Positions 28,557 to 39,182 of a stretch of 64,000 bases of DNA are shown piece by piece. Position numbers and translations under genes: made by a program. The notes under the pieces are model-generated. The model worked only from the letters and a program-made list of their open reading frames with translations, was not told the origin of the DNA and ran no database searches. The DNA comes from Chlorobiota bacterium (GTDB lineage Bacteria > Bacteroidota > Ignavibacteria > OLB7): assembly GCA_016700335.1 (NCBI GenBank), contig CP065014.1, positions 3,075,001 to 3,139,000 on the forward strand. Reading direction: 5' to 3'. Each line of letters begins with the position of its first letter. Position 1 is the stretch's first letter.

Positions 28557-30855
28557 TTATTGATTTATAACAATAGTATGTGGTGAAAAATATTGACTCC
28601 ATTCTTCAAATTTAAATGAACCAGGAGTTTCTCGTTCAATAATAGTATTTGGAGAAGTACCTGCAGCTATCATAACGCTTCGAGCTGATAGAGTAATTTG
28701 TTCGCCACTATTTCTCCATTTACCTTCACTATTTAAAAACTGTTTTTCAAAAACCAATTCTTTTACCGCTCCATACTGGTCATGAATTGCCTCAATAGGT
28801 GACATATTTTCAATGAAATAAATTCCTTCTTCTAAGGCTTTTATAATCTCTTCATGGTTTAATCTATATGCAGGCGAATCTTTCATTCCTTTTCGGTAAG
28901 CTAAAGAAACCCCCCCCCAACTACGAATTAATTTGATAAAATCAGGTTTTCTATTCTCATTTTTTGCGATCAAACGTTCGTTTCTTATTTGTTTACCATG
29001 AGATATAAACTCATTTAAAATTTCTTTTTCTTCATCATTAAATTTTGAAAAATAAGCTTCTTCACCAAGATCTTTAATCAACTCTTCACTACGGTTAAGT
29101 ATTCTTTCAACTTGAATAGGGTAGTATGCCATAGCCTCAGTGGTAGTATCAATTCCTGTTAATCCGCCGCCAATAACAATTGCAGGAAGTCTAAGTTGTA
29201 AATTTGCCAAAGCGTTTGGTTTGTATGCCCCTGTTAATTGTAAAGCCATTAAAAAATCAGAAGCTTGACGAATACCTCTAATTAAACCATTTTTCATAGG
29301 AACAATTGTAGGTTTTCCAGCTCCAGTAGCAATTGCAATATGATCAAATCCTAAATTCCAAGCATCATCAATTGTGATTGTTCCACCAAATCTAATTCCA
29401 CCATAGATTGAGAATAAATCTCTACGCATTAAAGCAATATAAATAACCTTTAGGAAGTTTTTATCCCATCGTACAGTTATACCATATTCAGAAACACCAC
29501 CAAAACCAAGAAGAATACGATCATCTAGTCCTTCATAAATATCTTTATAATTTTTGATGGGTTCAGATAATACATTATTGGGAAGCGGTTCAATTTTTAA
29601 ACCATCAATTCCAACTACTCCAAAACCTTCATTTATTAAATAATGAGATAAAGTATAACCAGCAGGACCCAATCCAACAACTAATAATTTTTTTTCCGTT
29701 ATATGGTAATGTATATGGTCTTTTAATGTTGATAGGATTCCACCTAGTTAACAAGGAATAAATTTCAAATCCAAATGTAAAATTTAAAACTTCTGTTAAC
29801 ATTGAAGTTTCTATCTGAGGTATATTTACAGGCTCTTGTTTTTGGTATATACAAGACTTCATACAATCGTTGCAAATACGGTGACCTGTACCAGGGCACA
29901 TAGGATTATCAATCATGATTATACAAAGACCTGCTAAACCATCTCCGCAATGTTTTAAATAATGAGCTTCAGATATTTTTTCATCTAAGGGGCAACCATC
30001 TAATTTAATTCCCAGAGGATTGCGTTTTGAAAATCCATCTTTTTCGAGTAAACCCTTACTACATGAGTCTTTATCTCTATTATGACAAAAAATACAATAT
30101 TCAACTTCATTCATAACTTCACGTACATTATATCTTTCATCTGTCAAAGCAAATCCATCTCTAAGTCTTAAGTTTGACTCATCCCCAGTAAAAGCAGTGT
30201 AGGTTAATCCAATTGGAATATTGACTTTAACTAAGTTATCATAGTCAATACTATGTGGGTTTTTGAGGGAGACCCAGTTTTTAGTTTCAGAGTCTGGAGC
30301 ATAATGATTTACAGCAACCCATTTTTCTAAAAGTTCTAATAAATTCTTTTTTTCATCATCTAAAATTAAAACATCTTTTAATAAGTTCATTGCAACTTTA
30401 GCAGTAGCAAGCTCTTTATCAAATAAGTTGAAATACTCTTTAAATAAACCACATTGTAATTTAATAAAATCTATTTGAAGTTCAGCAATGTTTAAATTAT
30501 CTAATGATTTATACTTTTTAAGAGCTCTTCGTTGCACAAAATCTCTTTTAAATGCAAATATGATGTTCTCACTTTCAACAATACTTTTTTGATTTCCATG
30601 CAAATCTTGAATTTGGAACATTTCTGTAATGAACAAAGAGAGTTGAGCAGCAGATTGTATTAAAATCTCAGAAATTTTTTCAGAGGACATTCCTTCACCT
30701 TTAGTTTGGGAATAATGGACAAATTTATGATAAAGTTCAGGGTCATTTGAATTAAGTTTAGAATAAAATAACTCAGTTAACAATTTTAATTTTTCAGGTT
30801 TAAATAGATCTTGATATTCAAATCCTTCAAGATTAATTTTTAGCTCGTTTACCAT
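28557..30855 (-). pseudogene. Fe-S/FAD-dependent oxidoreductase gene with a frameshift in an A8 run
   Basis: Two reading frames form one protein of ~765 residues. The upstream part (from ATG 30855) has a helical N-terminus and a Cys-rich ferredoxin-like region (CIFCHNRDKDSC; HRICNDCMKSCIYQ). It ends NIKRPYTLPYNGKK and then goes out of frame. The next frame resumes with GPAGYTLSHYLINEGFGV, the FAD motif, then VIGGGLTGIDTTTEA (NAD motif) and AAGTSPNTIIE. Dropping one A from the A8 run at 29688-29695 restores KKLLVVGLGPAGYTL exactly. The layout resembles glutamate-synthase small-subunit or NfnL-type electron-transfer enzymes. The gene also has a G9 run (28910-28918 as C9) within codons for WGGV. 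It may be a sequencing error, a true pseudogene or a switchable gene. Confidence 0.85.
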
Positions 30856-30949
30856 ATGATATATTTAATAAATTTTTACAGAAATTTAAGTAACAAATTT
30901 AGGGATTTCGGAACTATAAAAAATAAATGAAGTAATTAATAAAAATAAT

Positions 30950-33121
30950 TTAAGAATTGAATTTAAATTCCAAAAATGCAATTACTGCTTTAATTTCATT
31001 ATATGTAAAATTTTCACCTAACTTTTCTTTAACAAGTTTTATAGAAGTTAATCCCTGAGATATTAATTCATCTTCAATAACTCTTACCTTTGGTTCTGAT
31101 ACAAAAAATTTAATATCGATAACACCTTTAGATATATACTTAAATAAATGAGTTTCAATTGTTTGAATTGTAAACCCTCTTTTTATTGCAATCTCATTAA
31201 TTGAAAACCCTTGTTTGAACAAATTATATGTTAACTCATGGGTAGGAATTTTATCTAATGATGAATTTTGGGTTTCAATATTTTTTGGTGAAATTATATT
31301 CTGAACTTTTAAATTCATTCTTGAATCTAAGTTATGTTCCAAGCAATATTGCTGAATTGCTTCAAGAAAAATTTGACCATATTTTCTAATCTTAACTTCA
31401 CCAAAACCTGAGATATTTTTTAAATCTAAAATAGCCCTAGGATAATAATATGATAACTCAACTAAAGTTGAATCACTAAAAATTATAAATGATGGAACTT
31501 TTTCATCATCGGCAATTAATCTTCTAATAGATCTCAGTTTTTGAAACAATTCTTCATCATATGAAATAATTTTTTGTTTAACAATTTTTTGAGGTTTGTC
31601 ATTTGGAATGATTTTAACAAGAAAAACTTGCTCTTTGCCAAATAAAACTTCAGCACTTTTTTTGGTTAACTTAATAATTGGATATTGGTCTTGAGTTTGT
31701 TCAAGATATCCCAATTGTATAATCTCCTTGATATAGTAATACCAATCTTCTTTGTTAATATCTGCTCCAATACCAAATGTTTTTATAGACATATGATACT
31801 CTTTAATTTTATCAGAATTACTACCTCTTAAAAATTCTATTAAATAATTAAGCCCCATTCTTTCACCCAATCTTGAAACAGCAGATAATGCTTTTTGAGC
31901 TATAACAGTTGCATCAAACTTATCATAAGTTGTTATACAAACATCACAATTACAGCAGTTCCCAGAGTGTAACTCATCAAAATAATTTAAAAGGAATTTT
32001 CTTCTACAGTTGTTAGTTTCAGCATAATTTGTCATTTTATTTAACTTGTCAAGCATAATTCTACTCTGATTTTCATTGTCTTCAATAAAGATAAATTTCT
32101 TTAATGTAATTACATCACCTCGACTATAGAAAAGAAGAGCTTCGCTTGGAAGTCCATCACGTCCTGCTCTGCCTGTTTCTTGATAGTAACCTTCAATGTT
32201 CTTTGGTAAATTATAATGAAGCACAAATCTAACATTCGATTTATCAATCCCCATACCAAATGCTATTGTAGCAACAATTATTTTAATTTCATCTCTTAAA
32301 AAAAGATTCTGATTTGTCTCTCTGTCATCTTTAGAAAGCCCAGCATGATAAGGCTTACAGAGAAATCCCAATTCTTCAAGTTTCTGACAAATTTCATCAG
32401 CATTCTTTCTACTAAGAGTATATATAATACCTGAATCATTTTTATGTTTGCTTATATACTCAACTATTTTAGCAAAAGTATTTTGCTTCTTTTCCACTTT
32501 ATAAAAGATATTAGGTCTGTTAAAACTAGAAAGAAAAGTTTTGGGATTATCTAAATTTAATTTATCAAGAATATCTTTTTGAGTGATTTTATCTGCTGTT
32601 GCAGTTAGAGCAATAATTGGTACGTTGGGAAAATTTACTTTAAGTGTTGAAAGTTGTAAGTATTCAGGACGAAAATCATGACCCCATGAAGAAATACAAT
32701 GAGCCTCATCTATTGCAAATAGTGAGATATCTAAAGTTTTTAAAATTGATAAAAAGCCATTTCCTTCACCAATCAATCTTTCAGGGGCTAAATAAATTAA
32801 CTTTAACTTATTATTCCTAAGTTGTTCAATTATAGTATTTTGTTCATTTTGGGATTGTGTCGAGTTAAGAAAATTAGCAGGAACACCATTAATTTTCAGG
32901 GCATCAACTTGATCCTTCATTAAAGCAATTAAAGGTGAAACAACCACTGTTAGCCCTTTAAAAATTAATGCTGGTATTTGATAACATAATGATTTGCCAC
33001 CACCAGTTGGCATTAATACAAAAGAATCATTACCATCAATTACATTTTTAATGATTTCTTTCTGATTGTGCCTAAAAGAGTCAAACCCAAATGTTGTTTG
33101 TAGGATTTTTAATGGATTCAT
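30950..33121 (-). CDS. recQ: ATP-dependent DNA helicase RecQ
   Basis: 723 residues. 3'-5' helicase of recombination repair and fork processing. Motifs in order: motif 0 FGFDSFRHNQKEII, Walker A LMPTGGGKSLCYQIP, DEAH box IDEAHCISSWGHDFRP, SAT-like LTATAD, motif V GMGIDKSNVRFV, motif VI QETGRAGRDG. The zinc-binding Cys cluster (CRRKFLLNYFDE ... CCNCDVC) follows, then the winged helix, an HRDC domain (FQKLRSIRRLIADDEKVPS, ISGFGEVKIRKYG), and a C-terminal helix-turn-helix (HELTYNLFKQGFSINEIA), the long form of the family. ATG at 33121. It is a separate unit 95 bp beyond the oxidoreductase start. Confidence 0.97.
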   Translation of the reverse strand: MNPLKILQTTFGFDSFRHNQKEIIKNVIDGNDSFVLMPTGGGKSLCYQIPALIFKGLTVVVSPLIALMKDQVDALKINGVPANFLNSTQSQNEQNTIIEQLRNNKLKLIYLAPERLIGEGNGFLSILKTLDISLFAIDEAHCISSWGHDFRPEYLQLSTLKVNFPNVPIIALTATADKITQKDILDKLNLDNPKTFLSSFNRPNIFYKVEKKQNTFAKIVEYISKHKNDSGIIYTLSRKNADEICQKLEELGFLCKPYHAGLSKDDRETNQNLFLRDEIKIIVATIAFGMGIDKSNVRFVLHYNLPKNIEGYYQETGRAGRDGLPSEALLFYSRGDVITLKKFIFIEDNENQSRIMLDKLNKMTNYAETNNCRRKFLLNYFDELHSGNCCNCDVCITTYDKFDATVIAQKALSAVSRLGERMGLNYLIEFLRGSNSDKIKEYHMSIKTFGIGADINKEDWYYYIKEIIQLGYLEQTQDQYPIIKLTKKSAEVLFGKEQVFLVKIIPNDKPQKIVKQKIISYDEELFQKLRSIRRLIADDEKVPSFIIFSDSTLVELSYYYPRAILDLKNISGFGEVKIRKYGQIFLEAIQQYCLEHNLDSRMNLKVQNIISPKNIETQNSSLDKIPTHELTYNLFKQGFSINEIAIKRGFTIQTIETHLFKYISKGVIDIKFFVSEPKVRVIEDELISQGLTSIKLVKEKLGENFTYNEIKAVIAFLEFKFNS

Positions 33122-33328
33122 TGTAATTTATAAAATGAAAATATTATTTAGGGTAATCACTTTTTTAAAGATTAGTAATATATAATCAAGTAAGGTTGTT
33201 ATGAATAACTAATACAATAATTCATTATTTGATTTCACCAAAAATTAACTATAGAACAAATTAAACAAATTTCTTTCTAATGAGTTAAATTAAAGTAATT
33301 ACAAAAATGGCAAAAGATATAAAATAAT

Positions 33329-34954
33329 CTAAGTTATTTTTAAAAGCTTTAATATAAAATTAAATATTCTGTTTTCACTCCCTAAGTTAACTGATTCAGT
33401 ATCCATAATAATTACTTTTTCAATAGATTTATTATCTGAATTCCATCTTAAGAGTTTAGATTTTCCATTTTCAATTTTAACAAAAGTGAATTGTTTTGAA
33501 TCTCTATACAAAAGTTCTGTTTCTTCAAATATCCCCATCCAAGTACCAGTATTGAAATAAGTTCTTCCATTATTTGTTTTGTGAATATCTGAGTAATGTG
33601 TATGACCAAAAATTACAATTGGTACGTTTAAAGTATTCGCAATATCAATTGCTATACTTCTGAAGTTTCTACTAACATCAAAAACAGATGATGATTTACT
33701 CTTTGAAAGATTTCTGATAATTAAAATCATTAAAACAGCTCCAAGGATTGTTAAACCTACATTGAATATATTCTTATCATATAAATAACTAGTAATTCTA
33801 TAAATTGAATCCTTATTAAAGTTATTAATGAACCATTGTTTGAGAATCGATACAATTTTTGGTACGCAAAAAAATGAATACAAAGAAAAAGTAATTAGGT
33901 ATAAAGTAGGTAATATTGAAGGTTTGATTAAGTTGAAAATGAATTTAAAAGGTCCTTGCTCTAGGGTTACAGGGAATTTGTTATTCTCAAATTTTATAAA
34001 TGCTTTTGATAATTTGTTAAATTCTGCTTTATTGGCTATTGAAAAAAATTCAGCTTCTTGAATTATCAATCTTTTATTTTCTTCAATAATTGATTTTGAA
34101 GCTTTACTTTCAGAATTTTTTTTCTGTTTTTTTGCTATTGAAAATATTTTGACAACATACTTCAAAGCATAAATAAATATTCCAATAATTAGTGTTGGAT
34201 ATTTTTTAAACAACTCACTCCAAAACATTGATATCGGTCTAATATTATCTGCTAAAGGGTTTATTGGTTCAATTGCATTGGTTAAATACCTAACCAAAAA
34301 ACTCGAAAGATCTAGTTCTAATTGTTTATTCTCACCAGAAATTTCTGGTAACATTGGATAAAGAAAATTACTAAAGGAAGTTGTATCTTCATATTGATTT
34401 CCATGCTCAATGTAAAATAGATCTTTTACATAATAACACCATGGTCTAAATTCAATGTTATCAAAATTAAGATTTGGTTGATAAGTTTTAAGAATCTCTT
34501 TAATCCTAATTTGTACTTTAACCCAGTAAAGCTGTACATCATGATTCCCCTTTGTAATAACAACTTTATTGTTTAAAGCAAATTCAGCTAAAGCTCTGAA
34601 AAGGACTTCGTGCCCTTCAGCAATTAAATCTATTGCCAAAGTCATTGCAGGTTCAGTACATTTCAATCCATATTTAGGATTTAAATCAAGTGGTGAAAGA
34701 CCTGGATATTTAATGTAATCATTTTCAGTAAACTCCGAAACAATTACTTGCATGAAATCAAAAAAATCTCCATTAATAATTAAAGTTGTATTTCCATCAT
34801 TAAAATGAATTAAAAATTCTTCAAAAATTTCATCCCAAAAAAAATCTTCATTAGTTGACCAACGACCAGTAGATTTATTCAAGCCAGTTGTGGCGTGAAG
34901 ATCAGATAAAACAATATATCTGCGGTCAATTTGAGTTGAATTTCTAGTATCCAT
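33329..34954 (-). CDS. Membrane-anchored calcineurin-like metallophosphoesterase
   Basis: 541 residues. All metallophosphoesterase motifs are present: VLSDLHATTG (D-x-H), IINGDFFDF (GDxxD-like), ITKGNHD (GNHD), EHGNQYED and IFGHTHYSDIH (GHTH), followed by YFNTGTWMG. Between the fourth and fifth motifs are ~200 extra residues with two probable membrane spans (ILPTLYLITFSLYSFFCVP and GLTILGAVLMILIIRN). The active site is therefore likely cytosolic and held at the inner membrane. The extra insertion is unusual; substrate could be a phospholipid or nucleotide. It is the last gene of the seven-gene minus-strand run starting at 42642; spacing to the gene before it is 47 bp. Confidence 0.85.
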   Translation of the reverse strand: MDTRNSTQIDRRYIVLSDLHATTGLNKSTGRWSTNEDFFWDEIFEEFLIHFNDGNTTLIINGDFFDFMQVIVSEFTENDYIKYPGLSPLDLNPKYGLKCTEPAMTLAIDLIAEGHEVLFRALAEFALNNKVVITKGNHDVQLYWVKVQIRIKEILKTYQPNLNFDNIEFRPWCYYVKDLFYIEHGNQYEDTTSFSNFLYPMLPEISGENKQLELDLSSFLVRYLTNAIEPINPLADNIRPISMFWSELFKKYPTLIIGIFIYALKYVVKIFSIAKKQKKNSESKASKSIIEENKRLIIQEAEFFSIANKAEFNKLSKAFIKFENNKFPVTLEQGPFKFIFNLIKPSILPTLYLITFSLYSFFCVPKIVSILKQWFINNFNKDSIYRITSYLYDKNIFNVGLTILGAVLMILIIRNLSKSKSSSVFDVSRNFRSIAIDIANTLNVPIVIFGHTHYSDIHKTNNGRTYFNTGTWMGIFEETELLYRDSKQFTFVKIENGKSKLLRWNSDNKSIEKVIIMDTESVNLGSENRIFNFILKLLKIT

Positions 34955-35001
34955 AAGTCAGATATTTAATTAAGTAATATATTCAAAAGTTGAGGGATAG
35001 A

Positions 35002-35565
35002 TTACCAAGGAAAATGATCGATTTGTTTTTTGTTTCCTAGAATAAAATAACAGTAAAAAACATTTAAACCTGGTATGAGTAATTGAATATAAGCTTTACA
35101 TAATATTAGTGAATTATCTCCAGGATTTGGTGTAACAACTATATCTCTAATAAACTTAAAAAACCAGTTGTAACCTGTATTCATAGGTACATCATAATTA
35201 AAATGCCCAGCTTGTTGATAAGGTTCATATAATTTTTCTTTTGGTTCAGCTTTAATTGTTGAAGATCTGAAAAAAGCTAACTGAATTGGAGTTCCATCCT
35301 TTTTTTTTCTTGTAACCCAATCACCCATATATTTTTTACCATCTTGCTCACACATTTGGTTAAAGCCCATTACCTTTCCATCTTTTTTACAAAATCCTTT
35401 CTGGAATTTTTCTCCAGATAGTTTGCCAATCCATTCATGGTTCCAACCATTGTAAACAAAACCATTTAGTTGTTCCATATCTGGTGGTTGGCAAGTTCTT
35501 AATAATTGCTCTAACTCATTGCTACTTGCTGCTCCAAGCGATTCGTAAGTCCAAATTTTCCCCAT
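35002..35565 (-). CDS. Hypothetical protein in the 33-49 kb locus
   Basis: 187 residues from ATG 35565 (MGKIWTYESLGAASSNELEQLL). It has no signal peptide, but a hydrophobic stretch near the end (YIQLLIPGLNVFYCYFILG) could contact a membrane. The middle is rich in Gly, Lys and Trp (FVYNGWNHEWIGKLSGEKFQ; GFCKKDGKVMGFNQMC; KYMGDWVTRKKKDGTP), reminiscent of small ligand-binding beta barrels. I recognise no family. It sits 43 bp after the GMC-oxidoreductase fusion gene and 47 bp before the metallophosphoesterase gene, so it belongs to the same transcript. Its function is unknown. Confidence 0.7.
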   Translation of the reverse strand: MGKIWTYESLGAASSNELEQLLRTCQPPDMEQLNGFVYNGWNHEWIGKLSGEKFQKGFCKKDGKVMGFNQMCEQDGKKYMGDWVTRKKKDGTPIQLAFFRSSTIKAEPKEKLYEPYQQAGHFNYDVPMNTGYNWFFKFIRDIVVTPNPGDNSLILCKAYIQLLIPGLNVFYCYFILGNKKQIDHFPW

Positions 35566-35608
35566 AATTTTTTGAGTATTTAATATGTTATTATATGATA
35601 GTTGATAG

Positions 35609-38600
35609 TTAAATATTTTTTGATGCCAAGGAACTCATAGCTAAAATAGTCCATTGTGGGTTAACAGTTAAACCTGTTGGAAAAATAGATGCATCACTTA
35701 CAAATACATTATCTAGCCCTTCAAGTTTGAATTGTGAATCTACAACTCTACTTATTTTTTGATTAGAATTATTTCCACACATTCTATTGCCACCTTGTGG
35801 GTGAGCTGTTGTTAAGTGCATGTCACTCATTTCGAGATCGTATTGATTTAAATTGTCAATAAAGGTGTTAATGCTAACATCATCTTCTAAGTTTAAATCA
35901 ATTCCTGGTTCAAGTGGAAAAACAGCTTTAACAGCACCAGCTTCTTTTCCTATATGAGCCAATGTTGATAGTGCAAATTTTATATTAGATTTATCTTTCA
36001 TAGTTGGATTCCAAACAATTGGTCTGCCATCAATAATATTTGGTTTTTCTTCAATTAATCCGCTTGGATCTGAACCAACTAATGCACCAAAATTTATTAA
36101 TTTATTATAATTGTTCATCATGTTATCAAACCTGTCAAAATAAAAGGGAAGGGAAAGAGCAAAGGAAGCTGGAGGATTAAAGTACGTTTCAAAAATAGCT
36201 CTTGAGTTAACATCTATAGCACCTTTAGTTATTTGTGCACCATCGAAAGAATTTAATGTTTCATTGAATTCAAATGCAACAGGAAAGGCGTAATTACAAG
36301 CAACGTTTTTGCCTACATTCCCAAAAACTTTGCTTCTCATAAGGAAATGACTGCTTGCAATTACTCCAGCTGTTACTATTACTGATTTGTTTATTTTAAT
36401 TTCCCTCATTGCCCCTCCGGAACGAACTAATACGCTTGATGCTTTATTGTTTTCTTTTGTAAATCTTATTGCACTAACTCCACTAAAAATTTTAACCCCT
36501 TTGCCTTCAGCCCATGCTAAATACGTTTCAGTCATTGTTCGTTTTCTTAAAAACCTATTTCCAATATTGCACATTCCTGCACCAAAATTATTAGCATGAT
36601 TTGCTTCAAGTTTTACATTATTCAAACCATTATTGAATTTATTATTATATCCATTTACTCCATTAACAAATTTTTGTTCAACTAATTCATTAATAGCATT
36701 CGGATCAACTTCCGAAATACCAAGTTCTGATTGAATAACTTGATACTCTTTGTCCAAATCGAAAAGATTAATATCAAAATCATTTTGCCAAATGTTTTTT
36801 ACTTGATTTGGCATTTTAAAACATATTGCATTATAAACTTCACTACCTCCACCCATACATTCCGCTTGAAGAATCATCATATCGTATCTTTTAGTTTGCT
36901 GTAATCCCCCCTCCTTATAAAGTTTTCTGACCATATCAATTTCAACATCAGTATAATCTTGAAGGGCAGAATATCTTTTACCACGCTCAATGATTGCAAT
37001 TTTTTCAGGATTAATTCCATGTTTAGAAGCAAGCCTATATGCCATTACAGCACCTGCAGGACCAGATCCAATTATTAAGTAATCAATATCATTTGGCAGT
37101 TCACTTTCTCCAATTAAAGCTGAAATACGTGGTGCAGGAAATTTTGCATTCGAATTTTTATTCTTCTTGAAATTATTCTCATCTTTTTCATCAACTGGTA
37201 AAGGAGCAATATCTTTAAATGGGGGGCGACTTATAGCAACATCACTTTGTAATCTGTCACGAGCATCAGGTGGAACAAATCCAGTTTTTGATCTTAATTT
37301 CGGATTTGAATAATGAGCCATTGTTACAAGTGCATGTAACGCTATTCCAATTTTATATAATATTTCACTTAAAAAAGGAACTAATGAATTTTTTCTTTTA
37401 ACTGGAGTTTGTAAATAATACTTATACAAATAATAACGAATATTTTCATCATCCATTGAAGCAATACTTATACGTAATCCGCAAATAAGAGAGAAGATAT
37501 TTTCAACTAACCAAAAAGGGAAATTAAGTAATCCTCTTTTCCTTCCTTGAATTTCACCAGAATGAATATCAATACTTTGCATTATAGAATATCTATCGCT
37601 CTGTGTTGTTTCTGGATAAAAAGCTCCATGTATTGAAACCACACTTAATGCCGATGATGGGCTAAGGTTTGTAATAGAATAATCAACATTAAAAAACATT
37701 TTTCTCAATGCAATTATTCCAACTAGTATCAAACTATTTCCAAATATATTTAAAACAAAATACCAATCAATTTGCAACATTTCAGTAGATCTAGTTTGGG
37801 TTATTATAAAATTCCCTGCTAAGTGCTTTACACTAAAGTAAAGGATTTCAACAATAATTGTTATACCTAATGGAATTGTTAGAGTTTTAAATAAATGATT
37901 CCTTAAGTTTTCATTTTTAGCAATTAGAAATGCAATTATAGAAATTGAACCATAAAGAGTTAAAGTATTGCATACTTGAGGATCTGGGAATCCATAAATA
38001 GCTCCAAAAGAGTCATTTGAAGAATAGAAGTTTCTGAAATAAATTACTAAAATAAAGATGCAAGCAGTACTAATCGAAATTAGATAATAAACGTATCTTG
38101 TTATTCTATGAGGAATAGAATAAAATTCAGGAAAATTTTTTGGAGATGTGAAAACTTCAGAAATTTTATTATGTTGTTTCAAAACAAACATAAAAAAAAT
38201 CACAAAAATTGTATCAACAATTATAGATGAAAGTAAATAAATATCTGAACTTGAATTTATAGAAGTTGATAAATAATAATATAAAGAAGATAAAATTGAA
38301 ATTGAATGTCCAATAATTAAAATAATTGCAACATGCCATCTGAGGTTTTTATTGTAAGCACCAATAAAACAAAGTGTTGACATAATAGCCAATTTTGTAA
38401 TTGTATTGATTGTTAGAGCAGGGTTACTAAAAGTAAGATCAAGAAATTTTACTAATTCAATTGGATAATTAGAATAACCTAAATAACTAATTAAAATAAT
38501 AAGGAAGTATGAAAAATATAGCAGCCCAATAATTCTTAATATCCAAAAACTGAAATTAAAATCTGGCTTATTTACTACTTCATCAGTCCACTGATTTCTA

Positions 38601-39130
38601 AACAGGTTTTGTTGTTGTTCAATTTTTTTACATCCAATTTTATATTTTTCATTTTTGATTACAGATGCAATAATTCTATTTACCCATAAACAAAATGGAG
38701 CGTAAAAGAATGAATAAACAATTATAATAAAAGTTACTTTAATTAAATACGGGTATTTCCCTATTAAACTATTATCATTATAAACCCAAGGTGGAAGAAA
38801 AGGAGGAATTGGATGATTTCTAAAATTTGATTCAAAATATAAATCAATAAGAAGAAAAGGAACTATTAGAAGTAACATTAGAATAATAGAACTAGACTTC
38901 CTCATTAAAAGAATTAATGGAGTGAATAAGAAAGTTATCAAAAAAACTACTATCCAGAAAATAAATGGGTTTGAAAAAGTTGCAAATTTTAAAACATAAA
39001 TTGATATGGATAAAAATGAAGTAGTTATTATAAATGAATTCAGGAAAGCTAAAGAATACTTCTCTTTTTTGTTTAAAGAGTCAATAGGATCGAATGAACT
39101 AAAACCTTTAAAGTTAAATAATGGAATCAT
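35609..39130 (-). CDS. Multi-span membrane region fused to a GMC-type FAD oxidoreductase
   Basis: About 1173 residues from ATG 39130; a TTG at 39214 would add 28 and overlap the upstream gene by 32 bases. The first ~520 residues hold roughly a dozen hydrophobic spans (for example FIIVYSFFYAPFCLWV, LIVPFLLIDLYF), then an amphipathic linker. From residue ~675 comes a GMC oxidoreductase: YLIIGSGPAGAVMAYRLAS (FAD motif), AECMGGGSEVYNAICF, later VIVTAGVIASSHFL, and the C-terminal HPQGGNRMCGNN with SDASIFPTGLTVNPQWTILAM. GMC enzymes oxidise alcohols or sterols. The fusion suggests an oxidase acting at the inner membrane on a lipid-like alcohol (inference). No known protein of this layout comes to mind. 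Confidence 0.85.
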   Translation of the reverse strand: MIPLFNFKGFSSFDPIDSLNKKEKYSLAFLNSFIITTSFLSISIYVLKFATFSNPFIFWIVVFLITFLFTPLILLMRKSSSIILMLLLIVPFLLIDLYFESNFRNHPIPPFLPPWVYNDNSLIGKYPYLIKVTFIIIVYSFFYAPFCLWVNRIIASVIKNEKYKIGCKKIEQQQNLFRNQWTDEVVNKPDFNFSFWILRIIGLLYFSYFLIILISYLGYSNYPIELVKFLDLTFSNPALTINTITKLAIMSTLCFIGAYNKNLRWHVAIILIIGHSISILSSLYYYLSTSINSSSDIYLLSSIIVDTIFVIFFMFVLKQHNKISEVFTSPKNFPEFYSIPHRITRYVYYLISISTACIFILVIYFRNFYSSNDSFGAIYGFPDPQVCNTLTLYGSISIIAFLIAKNENLRNHLFKTLTIPLGITIIVEILYFSVKHLAGNFIITQTRSTEMLQIDWYFVLNIFGNSLILVGIIALRKMFFNVDYSITNLSPSSALSVVSIHGAFYPETTQSDRYSIMQSIDIHSGEIQGRKRGLLNFPFWLVENIFSLICGLRISIASMDDENIRYYLYKYYLQTPVKRKNSLVPFLSEILYKIGIALHALVTMAHYSNPKLRSKTGFVPPDARDRLQSDVAISRPPFKDIAPLPVDEKDENNFKKNKNSNAKFPAPRISALIGESELPNDIDYLIIGSGPAGAVMAYRLASKHGINPEKIAIIERGKRYSALQDYTDVEIDMVRKLYKEGGLQQTKRYDMMILQAECMGGGSEVYNAICFKMPNQVKNIWQNDFDINLFDLDKEYQVIQSELGISEVDPNAINELVEQKFVNGVNGYNNKFNNGLNNVKLEANHANNFGAGMCNIGNRFLRKRTMTETYLAWAEGKGVKIFSGVSAIRFTKENNKASSVLVRSGGAMREIKINKSVIVTAGVIASSHFLMRSKVFGNVGKNVACNYAFPVAFEFNETLNSFDGAQITKGAIDVNSRAIFETYFNPPASFALSLPFYFDRFDNMMNNYNKLINFGALVGSDPSGLIEEKPNIIDGRPIVWNPTMKDKSNIKFALSTLAHIGKEAGAVKAVFPLEPGIDLNLEDDVSINTFIDNLNQYDLEMSDMHLTTAHPQGGNRMCGNNSNQKISRVVDSQFKLEGLDNVFVSDASIFPTGLTVNPQWTILAMSSLASKNI

Positions 39131-39182
39131 AAAAATTATTGTAGTAAAATGAAAAAATAACAAATGTATATTTACTAGATTT

